DNA of 8,218 bases from NCBI GenBank assembly GCA_023386115.1, contig JAEWKL010000460.1:1-8218 (forward strand). The letters run 5' to 3'. The stretch is from Pseudomonadota bacterium (GTDB taxonomy: Bacteria; Pseudomonadota; Alphaproteobacteria; Rhizobiales; Beijerinckiaceae). The position numbers and the translations under genes are program-made. Below the pieces are notes generated by a model, which saw only the letters and a list, made by a program, of their open reading frames with translations, was not told where the DNA came from and did not search any database. Of this stretch, positions 1 to 6,574 are shown one piece after another (the first letter of the stretch is position 1; every line of letters begins with the position of its first letter).

Positions 1-31
1 GACCAGTACTAATCGCTCGATCGGCTTGATC
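1..31 (+). rRNA. rrl: 23S ribosomal RNA, 3' end only (partial)
   Basis: The first bases read gaccagtactaat followed by a cggcttgat tail, the usual 3' terminus of bacterial 23S rRNA (E. coli has cagtactaatg and then ggcttaacc at the same place). Only the last ~31 nt are inside the window. The exact mature end near position 30-31 is estimated from this similarity. A 5S gene about 110 nt downstream on the same strand supports the call. Confidence 0.8.
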
Positions 32-39
32 GCTCTCAT

Positions 40-55
40 GATCCGTGTCCGGATC
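40..55 (+). other. Hairpin in the 23S-5S spacer
   Basis: GATCCG (40-45) and CGGATC (50-55) are exact reverse complements separated by the loop TGTC. It lies just after the 23S 3' end and may be a processing structure in the rRNA precursor. Six base pairs is short, so a functional role is an inference. Confidence 0.4.
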
Positions 56-85
56 GACACACAACCACACACGATGAAGACGCAC

Positions 86-106
86 CGGCAGCCGTAGCGG
101 CTGCCG
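86..106 (+). other. Strong hairpin in the 23S-5S spacer
   Basis: CGGCAGCCG (86-94) and CGGCTGCCG (98-106) form a perfect 9-bp stem closed by the 3-nt loop TAG. It sits midway between the 23S end and the 5S gene. No T-run follows and the 5S gene is downstream, so it is more likely an RNA-processing structure in the rRNA transcript than a terminator. Confidence 0.55.
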
Positions 107-140
107 CCCAACATGCTTGCCGAACGAACGTGCTTGGCCG

Positions 141-258
141 GTCTGGTGGTCAGAGCGGGGTGATCGCAAACCCGATCCCATCTCGAACTCGGCCGTTAAC
201 CGCCCCAGCGCCTATGGTACTGTGTCTCAAGACGCGGGAGAGTCGGTCACCGCCAGAC
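141..258 (+). rRNA. rrf: 5S ribosomal RNA
   Basis: This 118-nt span has the 5S layout. The ends GTCTGGTGGT (141-150) and ACCGCCAGAC (249-258) pair as helix I with one G-U pair. The interior carries the conserved ATCTCGAACTCGG stretch, then CGCCCCAGCGCC-like and ATGGTACTG blocks and the GGGAGAGT motif near the 3' side. Length and order match bacterial 5S (usually 115-120 nt). Just outside it, GCTTGGC (132-138) pairs exactly with GCCAAGC (261-267), extending helix I as a precursor stem to be trimmed. The mature ends could differ by one or two bases from those given. Confidence 0.93.
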
Positions 259-295
259 CTGCCAAGCACGCACACCTTCCCTCGTCACGACCTCA

Positions 296-333
296 CGACG
301 AAGCCCGCCAGGACATCCTGGCGGGCTTCGTCG
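296..333. terminator. Perfect 17-bp hairpin, probable bidirectional terminator
   Basis: Positions 296-312 and 317-333 are exact reverse complements (arms starting CGACGAAGCCCGCC and ending GGCGGGCTTCGTCG) around the 4-nt loop ACAT. The hairpin lies 37 nt after the 5S gene on the + strand and 89 nt after the stop of the last permease gene on the - strand, where the two transcription units converge. Because it is symmetric it can form in both RNAs. Neither side has a clear U-tract, so termination may depend on stem strength or another factor. The role is inferred from position and structure. Confidence 0.7.
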
Positions 334-422
334 CGTTCAGTCCTCACTTCCCGGTGAAGATCATTCTCCATCACACCGGGATCGCCACGGCGAAGCCGGG
401 CTTGCTTGGTCTGTCCGATGAT

Positions 423-1211
423 TCAGGACCGGGACCGACGGGCGGCGAGGCTCGCCAGCACCACCACGATCAGCGAGGCGGCGGTGAGGAGCGACGAGAT
501 CGCCGCGATGGTCGGGTCGATCTCGTCGCGAAGCGCCGTGAACATCCGCTTCGTCAAGGTCTGGTTCTGGCCGCCGGCGATAAAGATCGCCACCACCGTC
601 TCGTCGAGCGCCGAGATGAAGGCGAACAGCGCGCCCGAGATGACGCTCGGCCGGATCTGCGGCAGGGTGACGGCGAAGAAGGCGCGCAGGCGGTTCATGC
701 CGAGGCTGCGCGCCACCATCTCCTGCGCCGGATCGAAGCCGCGCAGGCCCGCCAGTACCGAGGTGACGACATAGGGCGTCCCGAGCATGATGTTGGCGAG
801 AATCAGCCCCGGCATCGTGGCAAGGAGCCCTGTCTTGGCGAAGACGAAGAACACGCCGATCGCCGTGATCACGATCGGCACGATCAGCGGCAGGAGCAGG
901 ATCACGGTCAGGCTGCGGGCGAGGCGCGATCCGCTGAGAGTGAGCGCGTAGGCCGCAGACGTGCCGATCACCGTCGCTCCGAGGGCCGTGGCGACGGCGA
1001 CCCCGAGGCTGACCCGCGCCGCCTGCATCCAGGCCGGGTTGCCGAAGAACGCCTCGTACCAGCGCAAGGAATAGCCCGGCGGCGGAAAGGTGAGGAACCG
1101 CGCGTTCGAGAACGACATCGGCACGACGATCAGGATCGGTAATATCAGGAACAGCAGCACCAGGGCGACGACGATGCCCAGGCTTAGGCGCGCAGGGAGA
1201 GAGACCGGCAT
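423..1211 (-). CDS. ABC transporter inner-membrane permease, PotC-like (262 aa)
   Basis: This is the second permease of a polyamine/opine-type ABC importer (binding-protein-dependent transport family, PotC side). The 262-aa protein has about six hydrophobic segments, the first at residues ~10-31. It carries the EAA loop that docks on the ATPase: E164-MVARSLG-M near 164-172, then F178 and TLP at 182-184. A second family feature is the SALDETVVAIFI stretch at 200-211. The start at 1211 is chosen because the preceding permease stops at 1214, giving TGA-CC-ATG with only two bases between, typical of translational coupling. The open frame runs further upstream inside the neighbour but has no sign of being coding there. 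Length is normal for PotC (~260 aa). It is the last gene of the operon, before the hairpin at 296-333. Substrate unknown. Confidence 0.92.
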   Translation of the reverse strand: MPVSLPARLSLGIVVALVLLFLILPILIVVPMSFSNARFLTFPPPGYSLRWYEAFFGNPAWMQAARVSLGVAVATALGATVIGTSAAYALTLSGSRLARSLTVILLLPLIVPIVITAIGVFFVFAKTGLLATMPGLILANIMLGTPYVVTSVLAGLRGFDPAQEMVARSLGMNRLRAFFAVTLPQIRPSVISGALFAFISALDETVVAIFIAGGQNQTLTKRMFTALRDEIDPTIAAISSLLTAASLIVVVLASLAARRSRS

Positions 1212-1213
1212 GG

Positions 1214-2083
1214 TCAGCGCGCCCCCATGATCCGCTCGACCGGGACCACCCGGGAGGCGAGCCAGAACAGGGCCGCCACGCAGACGAGCAGCACCACGCC
1301 GATGGCGCTCGCCGCCCCCCACTGGTTGTAGATCTCGACGTTGCGGCTCACCAGCATCGACACCATGAAGGTGCGCCCGCCGCCGAGCAGTTCCGGGGTG
1401 ATGTAGAAGCCGAGCGCCAGGACGAAGACCAGGACCGTGCCGGCGACGACGCCCGGCATCGAGAGCGGCAGGAAGACCCGGAGAAAGACGTGGGCCGGGC
1501 CGCCGCCGAGGCTGGCGCCGGCGAGCATCAGGTCGCGGGGGATGCGCTGCATCGTGGCGTAGAGCGGCAGCACCAAGAAGGGCACGAGGATGTGCAGGGT
1601 GGCGAGCACCGTGCCGAACTCGTTGTTGATGAGGGCGACGGGCTGATCGATGAGCCCCAACCCCTGGAGGGCGGCGTTGACGAGGCCGCGGCGCTGCAGC
1701 AGCACCATCCAGGCATAGGCGCGCACCAGCACGCTGGTCCAGAACGGCAGGATCACCAGGCCGAGCACCACCACGCTCCAGCGCCGCGGCAGGGTCGCGG
1801 CCGCGTAGGCGACGGGATAGCCGAGGCCTAAGGCCAGTACCGTGACGGTGAGCGCGATGCGGAAGGTGAGCAGGAAGCTGCGCCAGTAGATGTCCTCGGT
1901 GAGGAAGCGCCGGTAATGCTCCAGGCTGAAGGCGCCGTCGGCGGTGATGGATTGCACGGTGAGCCAGAGGAGCGGCACCACGAGCAGCACCGTGACCACC
2001 GCGAGGGCGGGGAAGAGCAACGCGAGGACCAGGAGGGTTTCGCGCCGCTCGTGCCGCCGCAGGGCGGTGCTGGATTGGGTCAT
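1214..2083 (-). CDS. ABC transporter inner-membrane permease, PotB-like (289 aa)
   Basis: First permease of the importer, pairing with the PotC-like protein to form the membrane channel. The 289-aa protein begins with a charged cytoplasmic stretch (RRHERRE, 9-15), then a long hydrophobic segment (~16-43) and further segments near 70-97, 103-128, 157-178, 210-230 and 258-278. The EAA loop is recognisable at 185-206 as LAGASLGGG followed by F200 and FLPLS, with A188, G189 and G193 in the expected places. The glutamate of the EAA consensus is not conserved, which is common in the PotB side. The family feature GFYITPELLGGG is at 225-236. The ribosome-binding site upstream of 2083 is weak. The gene lies 114 nt after the binding-protein gene, the widest gap inside the operon, and that gap holds a GC-rich stem-loop. 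Confidence 0.92.
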   Translation of the reverse strand: MTQSSTALRRHERRETLLVLALLFPALAVVTVLLVVPLLWLTVQSITADGAFSLEHYRRFLTEDIYWRSFLLTFRIALTVTVLALGLGYPVAYAAATLPRRWSVVVLGLVILPFWTSVLVRAYAWMVLLQRRGLVNAALQGLGLIDQPVALINNEFGTVLATLHILVPFLVLPLYATMQRIPRDLMLAGASLGGGPAHVFLRVFLPLSMPGVVAGTVLVFVLALGFYITPELLGGGRTFMVSMLVSRNVEIYNQWGAASAIGVVLLVCVAALFWLASRVVPVERIMGAR

Positions 2084-2154
2084 GGCGGGATGTCCGGTGC
2101 GATGGATCGGCAGGACGGCGACGAGGAATGCGGGAGAGGCGCTATCCTTGAAAC

Positions 2155-2173
2155 CTCCCCCTCCGCGGGGGAG
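2155..2173. repeat. GC-rich palindromic hairpin between binding-protein and permease genes
   Basis: CTCCCCC (2155-2161) and GGGGGAG (2167-2173) form a perfect 7-bp stem around TCCGC. Flanking AACC and GGTT extend the symmetry loosely. It lies in the 114-nt gap after the binding-protein stop codon (2198) and before the permease start (2083). It resembles the short C-rich/G-rich intergenic palindromes dispersed through many high-GC proteobacterial genomes, but only one copy is in this window, so its repeat nature is an inference. By analogy with the malE-malF REP it could protect the 3' end of the upstream mRNA. Confidence 0.5.
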
Positions 2174-2197
2174 AGGGTTCGAGGGCGGCGACGCTCG

Positions 2198-3253
2198 TCA
2201 CTTCTTCTGCACGAACTCGGCCCAGCGCTTGAGCGCGGCATCGCCGGCCTCGGAGGTCCACCACGCGGCCGAGAGCACCGCCTGCTTCTTCGCGTTGTCG
2301 GGGGCGCTCGGCAGCTTGGCGGCCAGTGACGCCGGGATGATGCCGGTGTCGAAGGCCGCCGGGTTGCCCGGTCCGTACGGGATGTTGAGCGGCAAGTTGG
2401 CCTGGAGCTTCGGGTCGATCGCCTGATTGACGAACTTCACCGCGGCGGCGAGATTCGGGGCGTTCTTCAGGATGCAGAGCGACGTGTTCTGCAGGACACC
2501 CTGGTTGAAGGTGTAGTCGGCATCGGCCCCGGCCTCGATCACCGCGGCGGCACGACCGTTCCAGATCATTTCCATGTCGACCTCGCCACCCTGGAGCAGC
2601 AGGGCCGACTGGCCGCCGGACGTCCACCACACGCCGATATGCGGCTTGATCTCCTCGAGCTTGCGGAAGGCGCGATCGACGTCGAGGGGATAGAGCTTGT
2701 CCGGCGTGACGCCGTCGGCCATCAGCGCCGCCTCGAGGGTCGCAAAGGGATGGTTGCGCAGGGCCCGCGCGCCCGGGAATGTCTTCACGTCCCAGAAATC
2801 GGCCCAGGATTGCGGTGGTTTCTTGCCGTACTTGCTCTTGTTGTAGGCGAGCACGCTCGAATAGAACTCGTAGGGCACCGAGTAATCAGTCTTGTAAGCG
2901 GCCGGGATGGCGGCGGCGTTCGGGATCTTCGAGAAGTCGAGCTTCTCGATCAGCCCGGCCTTGCCGCCGCGCAGGCAATCCTGGATCGGGGTGTCGACGA
3001 CGTCCCAGGTCGGCTTGCCGGTCGCGCCTTGCGTGCGGATCACCGGCCAGGCATCGGGGGCGCTGTCCTGGTTGATGGTGATGCCGAGCGCCTTGGCGGC
3101 CGGATCGAGAATCGCCACCGTCTGGGCCTGCTGGTAGGCGCCGCCCTGCGACACGAAGGTGATCTGCTCGCCGGCGAAGGCCGGCCCGGCCGCCCCGACG
3201 AGGCAGGCCAGGACGGTGGTACGCAGGACGGTTTGACGAACAAGCGACGCCAT
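2198..3253 (-). CDS. Periplasmic solute-binding protein, PotD/PotF family (351 aa)
   Basis: This is the substrate-capturing component of the importer, in the extracellular solute-binding group that includes spermidine/putrescine and related amine receptors. Residues 1-27 form a Sec signal peptide: R6 and R11, a hydrophobic core, then AFA before G28 as the likely cleavage site. The mature part opens with ITFVSQGGAYQQAQ (31-44) and carries KPTWDVVDTP (80-89), SVPYEFYSSVLAYNK (125-139) and MEMIWNGRAAAV (227-238), all in family-typical order. Mature C93 and C260 could form a disulphide. The start at 3253 is supported by an AGGGG ribosome-binding site 8 nt upstream. The gene begins 29 nt after the oxidoreductase stop. 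Aromatic pairs such as W209-W210 could contact an amine, but I cannot name the ligand; opines, aminophosphonates and polyamines all use this family. Confidence 0.93.
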   Translation of the reverse strand: MASLVRQTVLRTTVLACLVGAAGPAFAGEQITFVSQGGAYQQAQTVAILDPAAKALGITINQDSAPDAWPVIRTQGATGKPTWDVVDTPIQDCLRGGKAGLIEKLDFSKIPNAAAIPAAYKTDYSVPYEFYSSVLAYNKSKYGKKPPQSWADFWDVKTFPGARALRNHPFATLEAALMADGVTPDKLYPLDVDRAFRKLEEIKPHIGVWWTSGGQSALLLQGGEVDMEMIWNGRAAAVIEAGADADYTFNQGVLQNTSLCILKNAPNLAAAVKFVNQAIDPKLQANLPLNIPYGPGNPAAFDTGIIPASLAAKLPSAPDNAKKQAVLSAAWWTSEAGDAALKRWAEFVQKK

Positions 3254-3282
3254 CTCGACTTCCCCTCTGTTGAAGGCCGTAT

Positions 3283-4584
3283 TCAGCGACCGATCGTGTC
3301 CAGGAACTGGTACCAGCCGGCGACGAGCCGGATCGCCGGCTCGCGCAACGCGTAGAACGGTACGGGCTTGAAGCCGCCGGCGCCGAGCAGCGCGACGTCC
3401 GGGCTCTCGCCGAGGGCGAAAGCGGCCGCCAGGCCGCCGAGGTGGGTCGACATCGCCACCCCGGCACCGTTGTAGCCCATGGCGAAGCTGACCCGGTCGT
3501 CGAGCCGGCCGACATGCGGGAACGCATCGAGCGTCATGCCGACGAGGCCCGACCAGCGAGTGGCCACGGGCGTGTCGGCGAGCGCCGGGAAGGTGCGCAC
3601 CATCGCCCGGTGCAGGGCCGCGAAGGCGGCTTCGGAATCCTCGCGCCCGAAGGCGCCGCGGCCGCCGAACACCATCCGGTCATCGACCATGCGAAACCAG
3701 CGCATCATCCGCCGGGTCTCGACGTAGATCCGCCGGCTCGGCAGGATCGCGGCGCGCAGGTTGTCGGACAAAGGCGCGGTGGCGAGGATCGCGCTGCGGA
3801 ACGGGATCAGGCGGGTGCGCAACGGCGCGGCCGCCCCGGTGAGATCGGTGTAGCCGTTCGTCGCCACGATGACCTGGCGCGCCCGCACCGTGCCGCCCGG
3901 CGTCTCGACCCGGATGCCGCCCGCCTCGCGGTGCAAGCGCAGGGCGGGGCTCGCCTCGTGGATCGCGATGCCCTTGGCATCGACCGCCCGGGCCAGGCCG
4001 CGCGCGTAGTTGAGCGGATGCAGGCCGCCGGCCTTGGCCGAGAGCACGCCGCCGACGAAGTCCTTGGAGCCGGTCTCGGCCTCCACCGCCTCGCGGGAGA
4101 GTGCGGTGACGGAGGAATCGCCTATCTCCCGGCGCATCCATTCCATGTCGGCGACGGTCGCCGCCAGCGTGTGGGGCGTGTGGGCGCATTTGAGCTGGCC
4201 GACCCGGGCGTAGTTCGCTTGCACGATGCCGTGCTCGGCGATCAGCCGTTCCAGGGTCTCGACGGACGCATAGGCGATGGCATGCATGCGTTTGGCCACC
4301 GCGATCCCGTGCTTGGCCGCGATGGCCTGGAACGAGGGGCGGAACTTCGCCGAGACGACGCCGCCATTGCGCCCGCTCGCGCCCCAGCCGATCGTGCTCG
4401 CCTCCAGCACCACGGCCCGCTCGCCGCGCTCGGCCAGCGCCAGCGCTGCCGCAAGCCCGGTATAGCCGCCGCCGATGATCGCGACGTCCGCCTGGACGTC
4501 GCTCTCGAGCGGCCCGAAGCGTCCGGCCGGCACCGCGCCGGCGGCCCAGAGCGAGGCGACCGGAGGCTTCGGGAAGGCGATCAT
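3283..4584 (-). CDS. FAD-dependent amine/amino-acid oxidoreductase, DAO family (433 aa)
   Basis: A cytoplasmic flavoenzyme of the D-amino-acid oxidase fold, closest by eye to the OrdL / gamma-glutamylputrescine oxidase (PuuB) group. These oxidise a C-N bond of an amine or secondary amino acid to an imine that hydrolyses to a carbonyl. The Rossmann dinucleotide motif is at 34-43 (VAIIGGGYTG), with the ribose-binding E61 at the end of the second strand. GWGASGRNGG at 66-75 is the flavin loop typical of this group, VIVATNGYT (238-246) is the second FAD contact, and the C-terminal block GYNGAGVAMST (370-380) closes the flavin site. The 433-aa length matches PuuB-like enzymes (~425-430). It starts 2 nt after the HAD gene stop (TGA-GG-ATG), so the two are probably coupled in translation. 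Its frame stays open far upstream through unrelated genes, a GC effect only. The substrate is inferred from context to be the imported compound. Confidence 0.9.
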   Translation of the reverse strand: MIAFPKPPVASLWAAGAVPAGRFGPLESDVQADVAIIGGGYTGLAAALALAERGERAVVLEASTIGWGASGRNGGVVSAKFRPSFQAIAAKHGIAVAKRMHAIAYASVETLERLIAEHGIVQANYARVGQLKCAHTPHTLAATVADMEWMRREIGDSSVTALSREAVEAETGSKDFVGGVLSAKAGGLHPLNYARGLARAVDAKGIAIHEASPALRLHREAGGIRVETPGGTVRARQVIVATNGYTDLTGAAAPLRTRLIPFRSAILATAPLSDNLRAAILPSRRIYVETRRMMRWFRMVDDRMVFGGRGAFGREDSEAAFAALHRAMVRTFPALADTPVATRWSGLVGMTLDAFPHVGRLDDRVSFAMGYNGAGVAMSTHLGGLAAAFALGESPDVALLGAGGFKPVPFYALREPAIRLVAGWYQFLDTIGR

Positions 4585-4586
4585 CC

Positions 4587-5321
4587 TCAGGCCGCCCGCC
4601 GGGCGCCGGCCGCGAAGGCCGCGTCGACGGCGTCGGCGAGCTTTTCGAGCGTCGGGAAATGGTAGTCCGGCGTGGTCAGCCGGGCCGGCTCCGGCGTGCC
4701 GCCGAAGCCTTCGAGCCCCTGCCGGCGCTCGATCCAGCACACCGAATAGCCGAGGTCCCGGGCGACGCCGATGTCGTGATACTGGCTCTGGGCGACGTGA
4801 AGTATGTCGCTCTGCTTGTAGCCGAAGGCCGATTGGCGGCCGCGGTTGAAGGCGAAGAATTGCGGGTCGGGCTTGGCGACGCCGGCCTCGTCGTAGGTGA
4901 CGCTGTCGTGAAACGGGCTGCCGAGGGTGTGCGAGTAGAACGAGAAGGCCGAGCGGTCGGCGTTGGTCATCGCCACGAGGCGGTAGTGCCGGCGCAGGCG
5001 CTTCAGGGCCGCCACGGAATCCCGGAAGGCCGGCCAGCGCAGCACCGAGAGCTGGAACGCGTCGGCATCGGCGTCGCTGTTCGGGAAGCCGAGCTCCTTC
5101 GCGACGTGGCGGTAGACGTCGGAAAACACCTCGCTCGAGCGCTCGTAGTTCAGCTCGCGGCCCTTGAGGTAGTGAGAGAAGATCCGGGCGTCGCTCAGCT
5201 CCTCCTGGCTGCGGCCCGAGACGGCGCGGAGGTGGTCGAGGATGCCCTTCTCGAAGTCGATCAGGGTGCCGACGACGTCGAAGGTGAGGACCTTGAAGCT
5301 GTCGAGCGAGGGAGCGGTCAT
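4587..5321 (-). CDS. HAD-superfamily hydrolase, L-2-haloacid dehalogenase-like (244 aa)
   Basis: A soluble hydrolase of the haloacid dehalogenase superfamily with a helical cap at about residues 20-100. Motif I is FDVVGTL (14-20), with nucleophile D15 and T19. Motif II is MTNAD (118-122), motif III is K150 in AKPDPQFF (149-156), and motif IV is HVAQSQYHDIGVARDLG (175-191) with D183. The phosphatase-type second aspartate of motif I is V17 here, and the dehalogenase-type tyrosine is absent too. By rough alignment, the catalytic arginine of L-2-haloacid dehalogenase falls near K53. A true dehalogenase or phosphatase is therefore not certain. A GGAG ribosome-binding site 9 nt before 5321 fixes the start, 36 nt after the ATPase stop. 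Lying between transporter and oxidoreductase genes, it probably acts on the imported compound or its oxidation product. Confidence 0.88.
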   Translation of the reverse strand: MTAPSLDSFKVLTFDVVGTLIDFEKGILDHLRAVSGRSQEELSDARIFSHYLKGRELNYERSSEVFSDVYRHVAKELGFPNSDADADAFQLSVLRWPAFRDSVAALKRLRRHYRLVAMTNADRSAFSFYSHTLGSPFHDSVTYDEAGVAKPDPQFFAFNRGRQSAFGYKQSDILHVAQSQYHDIGVARDLGYSVCWIERRQGLEGFGGTPEPARLTTPDYHFPTLEKLADAVDAAFAAGARRAA

Positions 5322-5357
5322 GGATGGCTTCTCCGAAGGATCGGGGGACGATGAGGC

Positions 5358-6482
5358 TCAGGCCGGTTCCGCCGGGACGATGATCGTGTCCTGCGGGTGG
5401 ATGAGGGCGGTGAGAGGCGCGCCGACGGGCGGGATGGCGGAGCGCCCGGCATGGTGGGACGGCTGGCGCAAGGAGATCTCCGGCCCGCTCTCGAGGGCGA
5501 GGAAGACCTTCAGGCTCTCGCCCTGGTAGACGATGTCGGTCACGCGCCCGGCCAGGCGGTTGTAGCCGTCGGGCACGCTCCCGCCGGCGACGAGGAGCTT
5601 CTCGGTCTGGAGCGCCAGGAGGAGCGCGTCGCCCTCCGGCAGCGGCCGGGCGCTGCGCAGGATGGCCGTCCCGAAGGCGACGCTGTCGACGCCTGCGCGG
5701 GTCACCGGCACCAGGGTCGATTCGCCGATGAAGCTCGCCACGAAGGCGCTCGCCGGCCGGTCGTGCAGGCGCTCGGGCGTATCGACCTGGGCGAGGCGCC
5801 CGCCGCGCAGGATCGCGATGCGGTCGCTCATCGTCAGCGCCTCGCGCTGGTCGTGGGTGACGTAGATGATGGTGGCTTCGAGCTGCCGGTGCAGACGGCG
5901 CAGCTCGATCTGCATCGACTCGCGCAGCTGCTTGTCGAGGGCCGAGAGCGGCTCGTCCATCAGGATCAGCCGCGGCCGGAAGACGATGGCGCGGGCGAGC
6001 GCCACGCGCTGGCGCTGGCCGCCGGAGAGCTGCGAGATCGCCCGCGCCTCGTAGCCGGCGAGCTCCACCATCGCCAGGGCGTCGGCGACGCGCCGGCCCC
6101 AGGTCGCCTTCGGCTCGCGCCGCGCCCGCAGCGGGAAGGCGACGTTCTCGGCGACGCTGAGATGCGGGAACAGGGCGTAGTTCTGGAACACCACCCCGAT
6201 GCCGCGCTTGTGCGGCGGCACGAAGGTGACGTCGACCCCGCCGAAATGCACGCTGCCGGAGGATGGCACGGTGAAGCCGCCGAGGATGCCGAGCAAAGTG
6301 GTCTTGCCGGAGCCGGAGGGGCCGAGCAGGGAGAGGAATTCGCCCGGCGCCACGTCGAGTGAGACGTCGTCGAGGGCCGTGAAGGCGCCGTAGCGCCGGG
6401 TCGCGTTGCGGATCGACACCCCGATGCTGCCGCCGGAGAGCGGCCCGCCATTCACGCCCGAGTTCGATCCCGCTGCCGCCAT
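5358..6482 (-). CDS. ABC transporter ATP-binding protein, PotA-like (374 aa)
   Basis: The ATPase powering the importer, located on the cytoplasmic face of the two permeases. All nucleotide-binding motifs are present: Walker A GPSGSGKTT (54-62), Q-loop Q100 in VVFQNYALFPHLSV, signature LSGGQRQ (152-158), Walker B LILMDEP (172-178), D-loop SALD (180-183) and switch histidine H210. Residues ~260-374 form the TOBE-type C-terminal domain usual in the PotA/CUT group, with GRVTDIVYQGESLKVFL at 312-328. Length is normal (PotA ~378 aa). The start at 6482 gives a short 20-residue lead before the first strand. The upstream frame is open but lacks a sensible start, and the nearest Shine-Dalgarno-like bases (GAAGG) are 13 nt away, so initiation looks weak. 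It is the first gene of the operon, 104 nt after the LysR gene on the same strand. Confidence 0.94.
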   Translation of the reverse strand: MAAAGSNSGVNGGPLSGGSIGVSIRNATRRYGAFTALDDVSLDVAPGEFLSLLGPSGSGKTTLLGILGGFTVPSSGSVHFGGVDVTFVPPHKRGIGVVFQNYALFPHLSVAENVAFPLRARREPKATWGRRVADALAMVELAGYEARAISQLSGGQRQRVALARAIVFRPRLILMDEPLSALDKQLRESMQIELRRLHRQLEATIIYVTHDQREALTMSDRIAILRGGRLAQVDTPERLHDRPASAFVASFIGESTLVPVTRAGVDSVAFGTAILRSARPLPEGDALLLALQTEKLLVAGGSVPDGYNRLAGRVTDIVYQGESLKVFLALESGPEISLRQPSHHAGRSAIPPVGAPLTALIHPQDTIIVPAEPA

Positions 6483-6574
6483 CGTGGGATGCCGCCTTCG
6501 CGTCCGGTGCCATCGACCGGGTAAAAGCTCACAAAAGCGGCGCCGCGGTTCAATGTCGAAAAAATCCGCACGGG

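Noticed and set aside
117..1142. + strand open frame covering the 5S gene and continuing opposite the PotC-like permease
   Set aside because: It overlaps a structural RNA and the antisense of a well-supported membrane protein; the translation is low-complexity and charged.
3200..3253. Possible lipobox (VLAC, residues 14-17) in the binding protein
   Set aside because: Leucine at the -2 position is unusual for a lipobox and the hydrophobic core before C17 would be very short. The AFA cleavage site at 25-27 fits a normal secreted periplasmic protein better.
3442..4665. Long + strand open frame (407 residues) opposite the oxidoreductase gene
   Set aside because: Composition is dominated by Arg, Gly, Ala and His with no recognisable domain, and the opposite strand encodes a complete DAO-family enzyme.
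4585..6513. Long open extension upstream of the oxidoreductase, giving a 1076-residue frame that might look like a fusion protein
   Set aside because: The upstream part runs out of frame through the ATPase and HAD genes, both of which have complete family motifs in their own frames. Its translation is arginine/proline-rich and without domains, typical of a GC-rich shadow frame.
6537..6546. GCGGCGCCGC palindrome followed on the - strand by TTTT, as a terminator for the LysR gene
   Set aside because: With no loop bases only a 3-4 bp stem could form, and the T-run is short. It is too weak to call, so read-through from the LysR gene into the operon stays possible.
6523..6553. TTGAAC (- strand, 6553-6548) as a -35 box for the transporter operon
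   Set aside because: At 16-19 bp spacing no hexamer resembles TATAAT (GAGCTT, GCTTTT), so no promoter is annotated.
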